From Desmodus rotundus (taxonomy: Eukaryota > Chordata > Mammalia > Chiroptera > Phyllostomidae), in the NCBI RefSeq assembly GCF_022682495.2, contig NC_071393.1, forward strand, positions 96,089,010 to 96,153,009: a stretch of 64,000 nucleotides of DNA, given 5' to 3'. Positions within the stretch are counted from its first letter, which is position 1. Every line of letters begins with the position of its first letter. A program made the translations under genes and the position numbers. The notes beneath the pieces are model-generated. The model made no database searches, was not told the origin of the DNA, and worked only from the letters and a program-made list of their open reading frames with translations. Below, in pieces: positions 33,298 to 45,085 of the stretch.

Positions 33298-36200
33298 GGA
33301 ACTCGGTCTCGCCTGACACATGAAGAGGTTCCCTGGTCCCAGCCAGGCAGTTTGTGGGCTCTGTATTGGGGGTAAGAAGGGAACACCCAGGAAATCTCCC
33401 TCCCAAGGCCCCTCTCACCGCTCTGCTCCTTCCAAGGATCCTTTTTGAGAATTCAGTGATTCGCTTCCCATCTCAACCCTTGTTCAATGTTCCCTCCATT
33501 GTTACCAAACAATCCAGGCCCAGTGACATTGTGGGTTGTGCTGCTCCAGCTGAGGAGGAGGGAGGGAGGCCGGCAATGTCTACAGAGCCTGGGAGATGGG
33601 CCTGGCCTACTTGAAAGACAGGCCGAGATGGTGCTGGGGCCCAACAGCTGAGTGTGTGGAGGTTGGAAAGTGCTAGAATGCCTACTTCACAGGAGCTACT
33701 CTGGTCTTCCTGCTGGGAATGGGAGCCCCCGCCCTAGGTTGTGGGATTAGCTTCTTTGTTAGCTGAATATTCCATTTTGGGTCACAGAGAGTTTTGGGGT
33801 CATGGATTCCTGGGGTAGAGAAGAACACTGTAGTTCACTCAGAAGGATCCTTGAGTGACACTGTCCCCTCCTGGGCCTCAGTGTCTTCCTGTGTGGGGTA
33901 GAAAGGGGGTACAGTGAAGTGGCTGACCCTTAGAGCCCTCACCCCCAGCTCTGAAGTCCTGTGGCTCCTGAGCCTGGAATATACCACAAGAGTTCATGTG
34001 TGTTCACATGTGTCCAGTTCAAGTCCCACCAAAGCTGACCAGCCACAGATAGAAGCACATCTGTGAGCTGTTGCCTTCCTTTCGTGACCTCTGACTTTGA
34101 GGTCAGTTCTGCAGCTCTATCAGGAAGTTGTTTGATAGCAGTTTAATTCCTTCTATCACATCACAGCTGTGGCTGCTTCTGTTTCGCTGATATTGCTGTT
34201 AGGTTTGAGGGGCGTTTGTTTGTTTGTTTTGCTTCTAACCTGCAGAAAGAGTCTAAGTTTTGAAGTTTCTCATCTACTTACAGTAGAGGAGCAAGAATTT
34301 TTTTTTTACCATGTGTTTGCTCTGCTGCTATTGATTCAGGTTTATTTTCTCCAAGGCCACTTGTGCTTAAAGGTGGTAAAGGAACAGGAGGTGTGAACAC
34401 CGCCACCTTGAAGCTGCTTTCCACTACAAATTAGAGTGTTTCACAGGTATGTGGAAAGTCAGCGCTAGAAGGCAAGGAGACACTGGAGATGGTTGAACCC
34501 ATCATTTTATAGATGGGATGACCCCCTTACCTAGACCCTCCCCATTCAGCAGCACAGCCAATATGAGCACCACTAACCCCCCAGTCCACTCCCAGCGTAG
34601 CCCTAGATGTCTGCCTACTTTCTCTTCTGGCAAATCCAACACTGGTAAAATCTCCGTTCAACAAGTTTTTGTTGAGTCCATTTATTGCAATGCCTTCCGT
34701 CTGCTGTCGGCCTACAACCTAAGTCACAAATGACTTTGTCCCTCTCTGGTGAGGCAAGTGTAGTGGGCGGAACTTCCTCATTCAAAGGCATTTTAGCTTT
34801 CTGCATTTCCGCACTGGCTGCTTTAGCAAAACTAACTGGCACCTGAGTTGCCGTTCCCCTGCTGGTTTTGTTTGCATCTCTCAACACCAACAGATTGCTG
34901 AAGGAATGTCTCTGGTGTTGGGTCTCTGGCAGTGACACGTGTCTGAGGGTCCCTTTGCTCCAAGGCTTGATGCCTTGACTGGGTTGTAAGGCTAGGGTGC
35001 TGCCTGAGGTTTTTATTTGTTTCCTACATCTTCTGACTGGCGGTGCACAGAAATAATTCCATGATGTGCACGCCCTGTGCTCCACCCAGAGTACAGGGAA
35101 AGTTAAGCTGGGTCTCCTTGCCCTCGGGGAGCTCCTGTCAGTTGGGAGAGGAAGCTGGAAACACAGAAAATTACTTAATCGTAGCAGGCCTTTGGTGCTA
35201 AGTGATGATGAGTTTCACAAGTGTAGGACAATAGAGACTGTAAGACTTTGGGGAGGGGAGGACAGAGAGAGGTCATTCTGCAGAAAGAAACACAAAAGGG
35301 AACAATAACTGGGTCTGTCATCGGGCTGAAGAGAACCTCTGGACCTGCCCGTCCTCTCAGCGTGCAGCTGCTGGCTGGCGATCTCTGGCTGGGGGAGGCA
35401 GAAGCCCGTGTTTGGTGCTATGGCTGTGGCACGTTACTACCTCTGCTACTTGGGCTAGTTAAGCAATTGGGATTTCCATACCTGTAAATCAGGCCTTGAA
35501 ACCTCTGCTGCTTAGGAAGCGGGGGCTAATGAAGCAGCAGGTAGGCAGGTACTGTGTGAATCTTGGCCGGGACTCTCTGGGCTGGGTACGGGAGAGAGCT
35601 GTAAGTGTCGAGGCCCCAAGGAAAGGAGCCTCACCTGGAAACCTTTCTGTGCTCCTGATGGGAGCCGCTTGGGGATGCAGCGTTTGGCCAAGAGCCACTC
35701 AATGGCCAAGGCAAGCAAGCCTACATGGCTGGCTGTTGCCACCTTGACATTCCAAGCGCTCCCTGGACTGTCTGAAGTCCTCCCTGCTTGTTTATTTGGA
35801 ATTCCTATCTTCCTGCCCATAGGGGTTCTTTGCTGTCTTAGGTGAAATTGCCCCTTTTGTTTAGGTACAATAGGAAGTCTGTCCCCTTGGACTGAAAGGA
35901 ATGCTAATTGGCCACCTAACTGTCCTCAGAATACCAGCACCCAGAACATACAGGACACGCGTTCTTTGTTACCGGTTTGATGGGAACTGCTTACGTAAGC
36001 TTGTACAGCGGTGGTCCGGAAAGAAGCAGAGTGTTTGTAGAATATTAGAGATTGGTATTCAGCAAATTCTGTGTTTTCTGCATACTTAACTTCATGCTCC
36101 TTAAACTAATATTTTCTAAAACCGTGGTCATTTCCCACCCCTCCTTCCCTTCCAGCTCCCCCACAGCGGCCGAACTGAGAGGTTGGAGGGTTCTAAAGGC

Positions 36201-36432
36201 TTTGGGGCCTCTTTTAAAAACAGAGAAAGAGTTGTAAACGTGGTGAAGACGGAAATGCAGGAACGTTCCTTCCCCACCCGTGCTGTATGGTATTTCACTA
36301 GGAATTGTTGTAAAATTGGAACTGGAGTGAACACTTGCCCGGAAGCTCTACTCAGCCGAGTGCCACCGAGTCGCCCAGTTTACCCTTGCCTGCTCTGTAA
36401 TGCTGGGGCCACTGTTTTATCTTTCTGGCCAG

Positions 36433-36439
36433 TGACTCA
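36433..36439. promoter_or_regulatory. AP-1 consensus site beside an ETS-like core
   Basis: TGACTCA followed 7 bp later by an ETS-like GGAAGT, in the transposon-poor block 12.5 kb upstream of exon 2. Function is inferred. Confidence 0.35.
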
Positions 36440-36906
36440 TAATGCAGGAAGTCAAAACTATGCAATGAACACAAAACCTCCTTACTTGTCCTCTTCACCT
36501 CTCCCCCCCCAGCTCCTCGAGTCACGGATGCCCGCCTGACATTTTCTATTCTTTGGAAACTTTGGTGGGTTTTGATAGGACGGGGCGGCCAGTCATCATC
36601 TCCCGGTTCCATTTGTTTAACCCCAGATGGCTGTGACAATCTTTTCCAGAAAAAGAAGGAAGAAAGCCCCACCCCCAAACGTGCAGTCTGCCCAAAGGAA
36701 GTGATTCACGGTGCAGGGTTCAGGCAGACCTGATGGGTCAGGAGGTGGGAGGCTGGGAACCAGGGCTGGGAAGACGGAGCCCGGGGAGGGGACTCAGAGC
36801 TTAACGGTTTCTGCTTCGTGGAAGAAAGTGAAAAACAGCATGACTAAGAGTCTTGTAATAAGAATTGTTTGTGTGGTGACGTGAGCTGACACTGAAGCTC
36901 GCTGGC

Positions 36907-37111
36907 AGATAAGACGAGAGGAACAGCACTTGTCCAGGGAGGTGACTTTTCGGTGCTCTGCCCTTTTTATTTTTGAAGAGAGCAAACATATTTCTAAGTT
37001 TGAAGGCATTTATTAACAGAAGGCTGAGATCTGTATTCATCCCTCCTCACCATATCTAAGCCCTAGTTTTCTCTTCTACAGAGGAAAGGGTCTAAGCCAA
37101 GATAATTATCT
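36907..37111. promoter_or_regulatory. GATA motif cluster with a perfect palindrome
   Basis: AGATAAG (36907-36913) and the perfect 12-bp palindrome AGATAATTATCT (37100-37111), which holds two divergent GATA cores, lie in AT-rich non-repetitive sequence. Enhancer role is inferred. Confidence 0.35.
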
Positions 37112-37868
37112 AACAATCTCTAAAAGCTCTTCCTCCTTTTCTTTTTACATTTCCCTCCAAAGTTAGACTTTTGAAACTAGCAAATATCTTTCTCTAACTG
37201 CTCACTGTGTTTCCGCCCGTGGAGCTGGAGCACATTGTCATAAAGAGGCGGGACCCTTTCTGTCCCGTGGGCTTCAGGCTGGCATTTTACTTTGTTTTCC
37301 CCCAAACCGAAAATCCAAAGGAATCTGTTTCCCAAAAGCCACTTGGAAACAGAGAGTCGGGAGGTGCTGGCTGGGTGAGCGCTTCCCGCCCAGCGGGACC
37401 ATGGGGGCGGGAGCACCCAGTGCAATGAGAAGGGGCGTCTACATGCGCCTGGGTCTGTGGTCCGTTTCAGACTCCCTGTGTTGTATGAGGTGAGCTTTGG
37501 GGTTGGGGGTTGTGCAATCTGGGGTGAAGGGTGCTTTTTGCCTTCAGCCCATTATAGCCTCGCCAAGGGCTATGAGTACCCTGAGTGGACCAGGAGCGAT
37601 CTCTTTTAAAAACACTTAATTCCACTCCGATTGGGTGTCAACTGGCAGTGAAATGGCCATCCAGAAAGTTCTGGGAAGCCCGGTAACTATTCTTTTGCCT
37701 TCTTCCAGTAACTGGAGGCCAGCCCAGTCCTCTGTAGCATCTTCTGTTTATGGCATGAAACCTCTGTGATCCTGACGCTTGAAAATGTAATCCCCATCAA
37801 GCTGGCGTTTGGAGGAACAAAAAGTGTGTGAAAACTGAAGCTGTTAAATACGAAGATTGCACATGAAC

Positions 37869-37917
37869 CCCCCCTCCCCCCCTCCTCCCTCTCTTCTCTC
37901 TTCTTCTTCTCCTTCAA
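37869..37917. repeat. Polypyrimidine tract
   Basis: About 49 bp of C and T only, changing from C-rich to CTT-rich. Confidence 0.9.
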
Positions 37918-38044
37918 GATTTAACTACTTTCTTTGCAAAGGAGAGAGGAGGTGACAAGGACAGTTGTCTCCCCAGAGCCCAACCAAGGAGAATCTCCTA
38001 TGATTCTAATGCAGTGACCCCCTGTGCTTTGCATTCACAGGGAA

Positions 38045-38220
38045 CTGGGTAACACCCAGGTTCAAGGCCTGGCACTTCTCCTCGCTGTTCGGGGTACCTT
38101 TGGGCAAGTCACCCAATGTTACATGAATCGTTCACCTGTAAAATGGCAGTAAGGGTGCCCCGCCTGTAACATCCCTGTATCCGGTGAGATAATGAGTGAG
38201 AAGTGCCGGTAAACACCTGC
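38045..38220 (+). mobile_element. MIR SINE (sense)
   Basis: 'acacccaggttcaaggcctg', 'tacctttgggcaagtcaccc' and 'gttcacctgtaaaatggcag' are forward MIR blocks. Confidence 0.75.
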
Positions 38221-38284
38221 TCTGAGATATAAATTGCTTCTGTTTTCTCCGACCTGTGTCCACCCCCCAGAACCTTTTCTTAAC

Positions 38285-38516
38285 CCATGGCTCTCACGGA
38301 GCATAGGGGAGTGATTTGTCCCCTAGGGGACCTTCTGGCAATATCTGGAGACACTTTTGGTTATGACAACCGTGGGTGAGGGCACTGCTGGCATCTAGTG
38401 GATTGAGGCCAGGGTTCTGCTGACCATCCTACCATGCACAGGACGGCTCCTTCCCACGCCACCCCACAGAATTGTCTGGGCCCACACGCCGGGAGAGCTG
38501 GGCTGAGAAGCAGCGG
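38285..38516 (+). mobile_element. MER5A hAT-Charlie element
   Basis: 'gtgatttgtcccctagggga', 'ccttctggcaatatctggag', 'gcactgctggcatctagtgg' and 'ccatgcacaggacggctcc' follow MER5A from near its start to its end in forward orientation. Confidence 0.88.
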
Positions 38517-39404
38517 GGCTCGCCTTGCTCATCGCCCGCCGTGGAACAGCTCTCAGTGCATGTGTGCTTTACAGCTGATCATAGTTAGGCCAGACTTTCC
38601 CCGTGAAGCAGTCTCCTTCTTTTCCAGAAAGTGCACTCTCTGTGCCCACTCTGGCCCCCTGGGAGGAAGGAAGCCCAGAGGTCCAGATGATCTTCGTGTG
38701 TTTTCTGTGGGGCTCAGCCCCCCACAGAGGGCAGGCCCAGGGGGTCCTTGGCTTCTTCCCTTGAAAGTCTGCCCAGGAGGTTCCTGTGACCTCTGGGGCT
38801 CACACTCAGGCCCTATCAGCTCCCACTTGTTGTGGGCCTGAGCCGGCTGTCTGGAAAACTAGCAGGGGGAAGGGAGACCTAAATACAGAGGGGAGGAGCG
38901 AAGAAGAGGCTAGCTCTACTGCCTTGAAGCACAGTCCAGGGGGCTTCGGTCTGGCGTGTATTGGGTGTTCCCCCAGTTTGGCAGCCAGAAGCACCACATA
39001 TTATCTGTCTGCAAGCACAGATGGGAATTGGGTTGCTCTTGGTGGTTCACTGATGAGTATCAAGGGCTGTGCAATGCTGTCCTCAGCCCTCTGAAATGGC
39101 CAATCCAAACTGGAACATTAAAAACCCTGCTTAGCATCCTTCCAGAACTTGCTGAGAACACTGAGGAAATGGGACTAGAGCATGCGGTTACTGTGGCAGA
39201 GCTTACAATGAAACCTCAATTATCCAGAACCTGCCCCCGCCCCCCGCAAACCTCACCTAGCCAGATTCCTGCTTGGTGGTGCCAAATGACACGAACAAGG
39301 CTGACGTTGGAAATGTTGCTTCTTATTTAAACACCAACAACCAAAGACAACTTTGAAAGTTACTTGGAATAGTGTATTCAGTGTATAGCTCAATGTCTTT
39401 GTGT
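38517..39404. other. Intron 1, unique stretch
   Basis: No gene or named repeat is recognised. Confidence 0.3.
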
Positions 39405-39500
39405 TTGTAACTTTTTATTTTACATAATTTCCAACCTCAGAAAGTTGCCGTGATAGGACTGGAATTGAAGTATACATTGTCACCTATTGTTCAATCCCAT
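39405..39500 (-). mobile_element. L1M 3' UTR scrap (antisense)
   Basis: 'tttttattttacataatttc', 'cagaaagttgccgtgatagg' and 'cacctattgttcaatcccat' resemble an L1M 3' UTR block. Confidence 0.5.
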
Positions 39501-39654
39501 TTTCAGAAAAACACGTTGTGATCCTAGAGCGTGAGACCTTCAGGCAATTTAAGATTCAGTACAACAAAGACAATGGTATGTCCCATCGTACTTGACTTAC
39601 CAAGGCGAGAAAGCGGCCTCACACTTACAGACTCCTCAGCAGTGACGCCTGGCT

Positions 39655-39790
39655 ATAGTGAAACAGTGGCCTTCTCGCTCTGTGTCTGTTTGCTGGGTGA
39701 CCTTGAGGTTCTTAACACAGCACATCAGTCTCAGTTTCTCCAGCCACAGAAGGAAGGGATTAGACAATATGTTCTCAAGGGTCTCCAAGT
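39655..39790 (+). mobile_element. MIR SINE fragment (sense)
   Basis: 'tttgctgggtgaccttgagg', 'cagtctcagtttctccagcc' and 'ggaagggattagacaatatg' are forward MIR core blocks. Confidence 0.55.
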
Positions 39791-40698
39791 GCCAGCTGTC
39801 TGCCGTCTTCCAAAGTGGGTTTTCAGGTGGGAGTTTAGTTAGCTAGAGCTTTGGCTGGCCAGCACCCTTTGTTCCCTGAAAGTTAGGCCTCTGTGCTTTG
39901 TCACTTGCAGCCAGGGAACTTGCACGTAGCCCCCAGAAGAACTTCTGCCCCCAACAAAGGATGCTTTGGTGTTAGCCATGTTTTACCCCAGGGAAAGAAT
40001 CCCCGGTGGGCCCCTAAATTAAATGACTCTCGGCATGAAAGTTTTCAGGGCTTTCAGATTCGCTGCTCTATCAAATAGTTGTCCTTGGCTAGCCATGGCG
40101 TGGACGAGGTACAAGCATCTTCCAATGCGCGCGTGTTAAGGTCAGGAAAGACCACTTGCTCAGAGGCCAAGTGGAGCCAAAGCAAGGGGCCCTTTAAAGT
40201 CTCCAGCAGAGTTTTGTCTGCCTTCTTAGAAGGCTTGGGAAGTACACAACTAACCCAAACTTGAAGTCATTCAAGCCTTTTATTTTGGACTAGAAAAGAA
40301 AAAAAATGAAACCCACATATAATACAAAGCTCAGGAAGAGTAGAGTGTAAAGATTTTGTTGTAGGTGAGTGAACGCAGGACAGTGGGCTAGCTTGGTTAT
40401 TGTTGAGGGGGGTGTGGGGGACTCATCCCACTGGTGTGGGAGGGGAATGCATTAACATCGGAGCAGATGGCCTGTTGGCGGCAGCGTGTGTCTTCTGGGA
40501 ATATGGGTGTGAATGCGGATTTGTGGTATTGATTGGTATCCCACCCCAAGATGAGAAACAACCTCTTTTTCTTATACTAAAACATAGCAGATTTTAGGGG
40601 AAAAAATAAAGAAAAATAATAAATTGAGTTGAAATGGATGCCAGAGGTTTGGTTTGATATTGATAATTTATTGAGTTATCAATATGCTGCTTGGACTT
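39791..40698. other. Intron 1, unique stretch
   Basis: No gene or named repeat is recognised. It becomes AT-rich towards the VES insertion site at its right end. Confidence 0.3.
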
Positions 40699-40715
40699 CA
40701 AAAAATTAACATTAG

Positions 40716-40922
40716 CCCTGGCTGGTGTGGCTTAGTGCTTTGAGTGCCGGCCTGCGAACCAAAGGGTTTCCAGTTCAATTCCCAGTCAGGGCACATGCCT
40801 GGGTTGCAGGCCAGGTCCCCAGTGGGCACGTGAGAGGCAACCACACATTGAAGTTTCTCTCCCTCTCTCTCTCCCTCCCTTCCCCTCTCTCTAAAAATAA
40901 ATAAAATCTTAAAAAAAACCCA
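40716..40922 (+). mobile_element. VES SINE (bat tRNA-derived), young copy
   Basis: Full-length VES: it starts 'ccctggctggtgtggcttag', has the B-box-like 'agttcaattcc', the 'gcacatgcctgggttgcagg' block, a CT-rich section and an AATAAAATCTTAAAAAA-type tail. The 17-bp duplication CAAAAAATTAACATTAG at 40699-40715 and 40923-40939 is perfect. This intact duplication, and the A/T-rich target, show insertion by LINE machinery more recently than the copy at 1252. Both copies point in the same direction as SMAD3. Confidence 0.97.
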
Positions 40923-41224
40923 CAAAAAATTAACATTAGTTGAACATTTGGGATAAGTTCATAGTCTATGCAAATTGGCTCTGAAAGCCTATAGGTAGGT
41001 TTTTCTCTATAAATAAAAACTAAGTCCTTCTGAAATGGTATTACACTCAAGGTCAGGAAATAGCATTGTGCCCGTTTACAGTCGGGGAAGAGAGTGAGCC
41101 ACACAGCCTGACTTCACTTTAGATGAACTCTGCCCATTTGCCAAGATGGGTGACCTCTCAGACACTCTTATTTCTCCATCAGTGTATGAAAATAAACGGT
41201 ACTTGCCAGTTTACCGGAAATACC

Positions 41225-41650
41225 GGTGGTAGAGTCAGTGTAGCAGTTCGCTGGTGATGGGTAACAAACCACTCCAAACACTCAGGAGCTTAAAACAGTG
41301 ACCGTTCATGCTGACTCATGCTTCTGTGGCTCACCTGGGCCTGGCACCTTGCTGCGAGGTTGGCTCAGTCTGCCCCAGCTGTGTCGCACCTGGGCTCTTC
41401 CCCTGGTGAGGGCAGAGGGGCAAGAGGGCAAGCACAAAACACACGAAGGTACTTTACCTCTTCCACTGAGGTTCCATGGGCCAAACCAGTAGCCTAGCAC
41501 AGAGTCGAGGGGCAAGGGCGTACACTGCACCCGTGGGTGGAGGAGCAGCAAAACCATCCAACCAAGGGCATGGACACAGAGAAGGTGAGAGACTCCACCT
41601 GCCGCAGCCATCGAGTGGACAGCACAGTGCCTGGCACGTCCCCGTTGTGA
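41225..41650. mobile_element. Old interspersed repeat, family unassigned
   Basis: 'gatgggtaacaaaccactcc', 'aggagcttaaaacagtgacc', 'cttctgtggctcacctgggc', 'cagagtcgaggggcaagg' and 'aagggcatggacacagag' follow a common old mammalian repeat I recognise by sequence but cannot name with confidence (MaLR/LTR-like or another class). No coding remnant is seen. Confidence 0.45.
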
Positions 41651-41769
41651 TCACCGCTCAGTAGAGGCAAGTCCAAAGACAAAGCTTGTCTCTGAAGAAG
41701 ACAGAAAGTGTTGTGTGTTAAGTAAAATAGGTTTCAGTGGAAATAGAATAGTGTTAACAAATTTACTTT

Positions 41770-41840
41770 TTATTCACTTCTTTGACTCGGGGAACCAGCA
41801 CAGTGCCTGGGATGTGGTAGGTGTTCAGCAACTATTTGAT
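41770..41840 (+). mobile_element. L2 LINE 3' end scrap
   Basis: 'agcacagtgcctgggatgtg' followed by 'gtaggtgttcagcaactatt' is an L2 3' terminus. Confidence 0.55.
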
Positions 41841-41844
41841 GATC

Positions 41845-43344
41845 GCCAAGAGGTCCCTTCCCGGATAGGGATGCAGCATGGGAGAGCAGAGAAAGGACTG
41901 GTCGCCCCACCCTTCGCCCTCCATTTCTCAGCACTGGTCTGGGTTGGCTTCTGGCCCCGCCCTTCACAGGCAATGTGACCATGGGCAAGCCCCTCCCATT
42001 CTCCATGCTGGGTAAAGCAGGAGACACGGGCTCTGCCATTTTTGTGTTCCCACACAGTAGCTGTGTGCCTGGCACATGGTTCATGCTGATCAGGTCTTTG
42101 CGTGTTTCTGGAGCTTATGTTCTCTGCTTCCAGTCTGGTCCCCAACCCCCATGTCCAAGTCTACCGGTATTCACAGCAGCCTCCAGATGGCTGTGGGTAG
42201 CTGGCCACTGGTAAGAGAGGACACAAGAGGCTTGTGCCAGGAGGTGGGCCCCAGCCCCGCCCTCCCCACCCGGGGCCCTCTGGCAGGCTTCCCCTCACCG
42301 TTGGCTTTGGACTCTGGCATGTCCACATCCTTGGCTGTGGCTCCCACCACCATTTTGGGACACTTTATGGGTCCCACTTGTAGCCAATGGGAGGAAACCT
42401 AATTTCCTGCCACAGGAAATGGTTCAGCTGGTGAAGAGTATATTTAAGGATTAAAGCCTCAGTCAAAGGAACTGGCAGGAGTTGCTGGAGAAAGACTTTT
42501 GGGGGTCTCTCATCAGGAAGCCAGTGGGTGTGGGAAGGGATAGCAGTCCCAAGCGGGGAAGAGGCCAAAGGTGGCCTCCTGGGGTGGGACTCTTAGCCCA
42601 GCTGCTGGGCTTGGGCTACAAGAAGGGCTGGGTCAGGAGAGTGGGGCAGAAATAGATCCTTTTCTGCAACTGAGCACGTTAGGTAACATCAGCTCAGAAT
42701 TAAGACCTATTTATTGGATTTACTTAAAATAGGCCTGGTACCCTGTGAGGCTGGGGAGGGTGTGTACCGGACACATCAACTAAATTAAATCCAGCAGCTG
42801 AAACTCCCAGTTCACTGTTATTACTTTGGTAAGCATCGGTGTGTATTTTGAGTGGGACAGAGGAAGAAGGAAGGACTACCAGGGTTGGCTCTGGGCGGCT
42901 CAGACTGAGCCAAGAGGAGTTGTCCCCAATGCATTAGAAGTGAATGAGAAGCCATCCTTGTCATAAGTTAGGGAATTGTATGGCCCAGAAGCAGGAGCAT
43001 GTCCAGATGACTTCTGGAAAATACTGGCAAGCCAGACCAGCAGTGATGTGCTCGTGAGCTGGAGCGTATACCTGTCTCCCTGCTGTCAGGGTCCCACCTG
43101 GCAGCCAGGGGAGCTGGCCTCCACCACAGCCCCGGAGCAGACTGCAGTGTGGCCCCAGGGCCAGAGCCTTGCCTCTCGGGCACCCGGGGGCACAGGGAGG
43201 CAGGACCACTACAAGAGGTGCCTTGTCACCCACATGGCACCGCGTGGGGCTGGCCTGAGGTTAAGGGGCACAGAAGCCTTGTGAAAATTCCAGGCACCAG
43301 GTCAACTGAGGTGACCAGAGCAGGGGAGGGGACTGGTATTTTTT
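41845..43344. other. Intron 1, unique stretch
   Basis: A MIR-like scrap is possible at about 41970-42075. No gene is recognised. Confidence 0.3.
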
Positions 43345-43625
43345 CAGTGCCTACTGTATACCTTACTTGTTAGGCACCGTCACAGTAGTGAAGGTAATAA
43401 TAGTTAAATAGTAATGACAATAGGTTGCTCCCATTTGCTGCGTTTTCACTCTGTGCTGAAGGCTTTCTGTACCGAACATTGTTTAATGCTCCCAACAATC
43501 CAACCAAAGGGCTGATATTTCAATGAAAGAATTAAGGCCCAGCATTAAGCAATGCGATCAACTTTATACAGTTATAGAGCCCAGAGTCAGTATCTGAATC
43601 AGGGTTCATCCAAGTCTAAAGCCCC
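43345..43625 (-). mobile_element. Antisense MIR/L2-type fragments
   Basis: 'tgcctactgtataccttact' and, downstream, 'ctcccaacaatccaaccaaa', 'atgaaagaattaaggcccag' and 'tatctgaatcagggttcatc' fit one or two antisense MIR-type copies. Confidence 0.5.
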
Positions 43626-43654
43626 CGAACCTTGTCCTGTCTCTCTCTCTCTTT

Positions 43655-45085
43655 AAAATTGTGGCATGATTGACATACAACAAGCAGCACATACTTAAAG
43701 TAAACAATTTGGTAAATTTTGACACGTGTTTATACCTGTGAAAACCCCACTACAACCAAGACAGCAGACTAGCCTTTACCCCTTGGTAAGCCCCGCTCCC
43801 ATCCCTGCGCAACCCCCAGGCCCAGGCAACCGCTGGTCCACTTTCTGTCCCTCTCCATGAATTTGTATTTTGGCTTGACTTTAAGTTACTCTGTAATTTT
43901 GCCTGTATGTACTCATGGCTAGCGTCTTTCACTCGGCATACTTATTTTTAGGTTCACCCGTGTCGTTAACATACATCGATAGTCCATTCTTTCCCAGTGC
44001 TGAGTGGTACTCCTCTGTGCGGGCATGTCACAGCTGGTTTACCCGTTCACCTGCTGCTGCCCATTAACTCCCAGTTTGCGGCTCTAACCAATGAAGCTGC
44101 TGGGAATGCTGCGTCCGGGCAGACGCTTTGATTTCCCTTGGGTAAACTCTTACCGGTGAAATGGGTGGATCATATGGTAAGGTTCCTTTTCACCTTTTTA
44201 AAGAAACTTCCAAACTGTTTGCCAAAGAAGTTGTATCATTTTACGTTCCTACTAGCAAGGTTTGAAGTTTTGGTTGCTCCCCACCCTTGCCAGCACGTGG
44301 CATGGAGTTTTTATTTTCGGCCTTCTACTAGTTCCACGGGGGTTATCTCGCCGCAGATTTAATTTGCACTTCTCTCTGACTAATGGTGTTGAACATCAAC
44401 ATCTTTCCATGTGCTTATTTGCTGTCTCTCTCTATTTTTTGGTGGTGTGTGTTCAGATGACTTAGTTGTTACATTTTTATGGTTGGGTTGTTCGTTTTCT
44501 GAATATTGCGTTTTTAGAGTTCTTTATATGTTTCAGACACAGGGCCTTTGTCAGATACCTACTTTGCAAATATTTTCTTCCCGTTTGTGTCTTGTCTTTT
44601 TATTCTCTTTACAGTGACTTCCAAAGACCAGAAGCTTTAACTTTGATAAAGTCAAACTGGCCCACTATTTAAAAATGCAACGTGTTTCTGGTGCGGTGTC
44701 TAAGCAATGCTCGCCTATCCCAAGGTCACAGAATTTTCCCTATGTTTTCTTCTGGAAGTTGTGTTGTTTCAGGCTTTATATTACGACCCACTTCAGCTAA
44801 CTTTTGCACTGGGTGCCAGTGTAGACTGAAGTTCACTTGCCTTGCATTTGGATGTCTAATTTTCTAGCACCATTTGTCGAAAAGACTGTCCTTTCTCTTT
44901 GTCTTTGGACCTTTGTTGAAACTCAGTTGTCCGTACATGTGTGACTATTTCTGGACTCTGTTAGGTCCCGTCATCTGTTTCTCGGGTGTGTGTGTGTGTG
45001 TATGTGTGTGTGTGTGCGTGTGGTTTTTATCTTTTTCCCCTTTGTTGTTCCCACACTGCCTTGATTACTGTAGCTCTCTTGCTTT
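43655..45085 (-). mobile_element. L1M LINE: 3' UTR and ORF2 C-terminal remnant, second copy
   Basis: It has the same layout and orientation as the block at 3665: 3' UTR first ('tggcatgattgacatacaac', 'aaccccactacaaccaagac'), then the reverse complement of the ORF2 end ('tttccatgtgcttatttgct', 'agttctttatatgtttcaga', 'aggtcacagaattttcccta'). It is heavily diverged, with no intact frame. A TG microsatellite has expanded within it. AT-rich L1-like sequence may continue to about 45250. Confidence 0.85.
44985..45022. repeat. (TG)n microsatellite within L1M
   Basis: TG run of about 38 bp with single TA and GC interruptions, embedded in the L1M copy. Confidence 0.95.

Larger units (their letters stand above)
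32781..38044. other. Intron 1, longest transposon-poor stretch
   Basis: About 5.2 kb with almost no recognisable transposon; small MIR-like scraps are possible at 33870-33900 and 34480-34530. It carries the AP-1 and GATA motifs listed separately and a pure pyrimidine run at about 37869-37917. Scarcity of insertions is a hallmark of constrained regulatory sequence, but conservation cannot be judged from one genome. Confidence 0.4.

Noticed and set aside
40716..40800. tRNA-like A and B boxes
   Set aside because: They belong to the tRNA-derived head of the VES SINE; there is no tRNA gene with a foldable cloverleaf.
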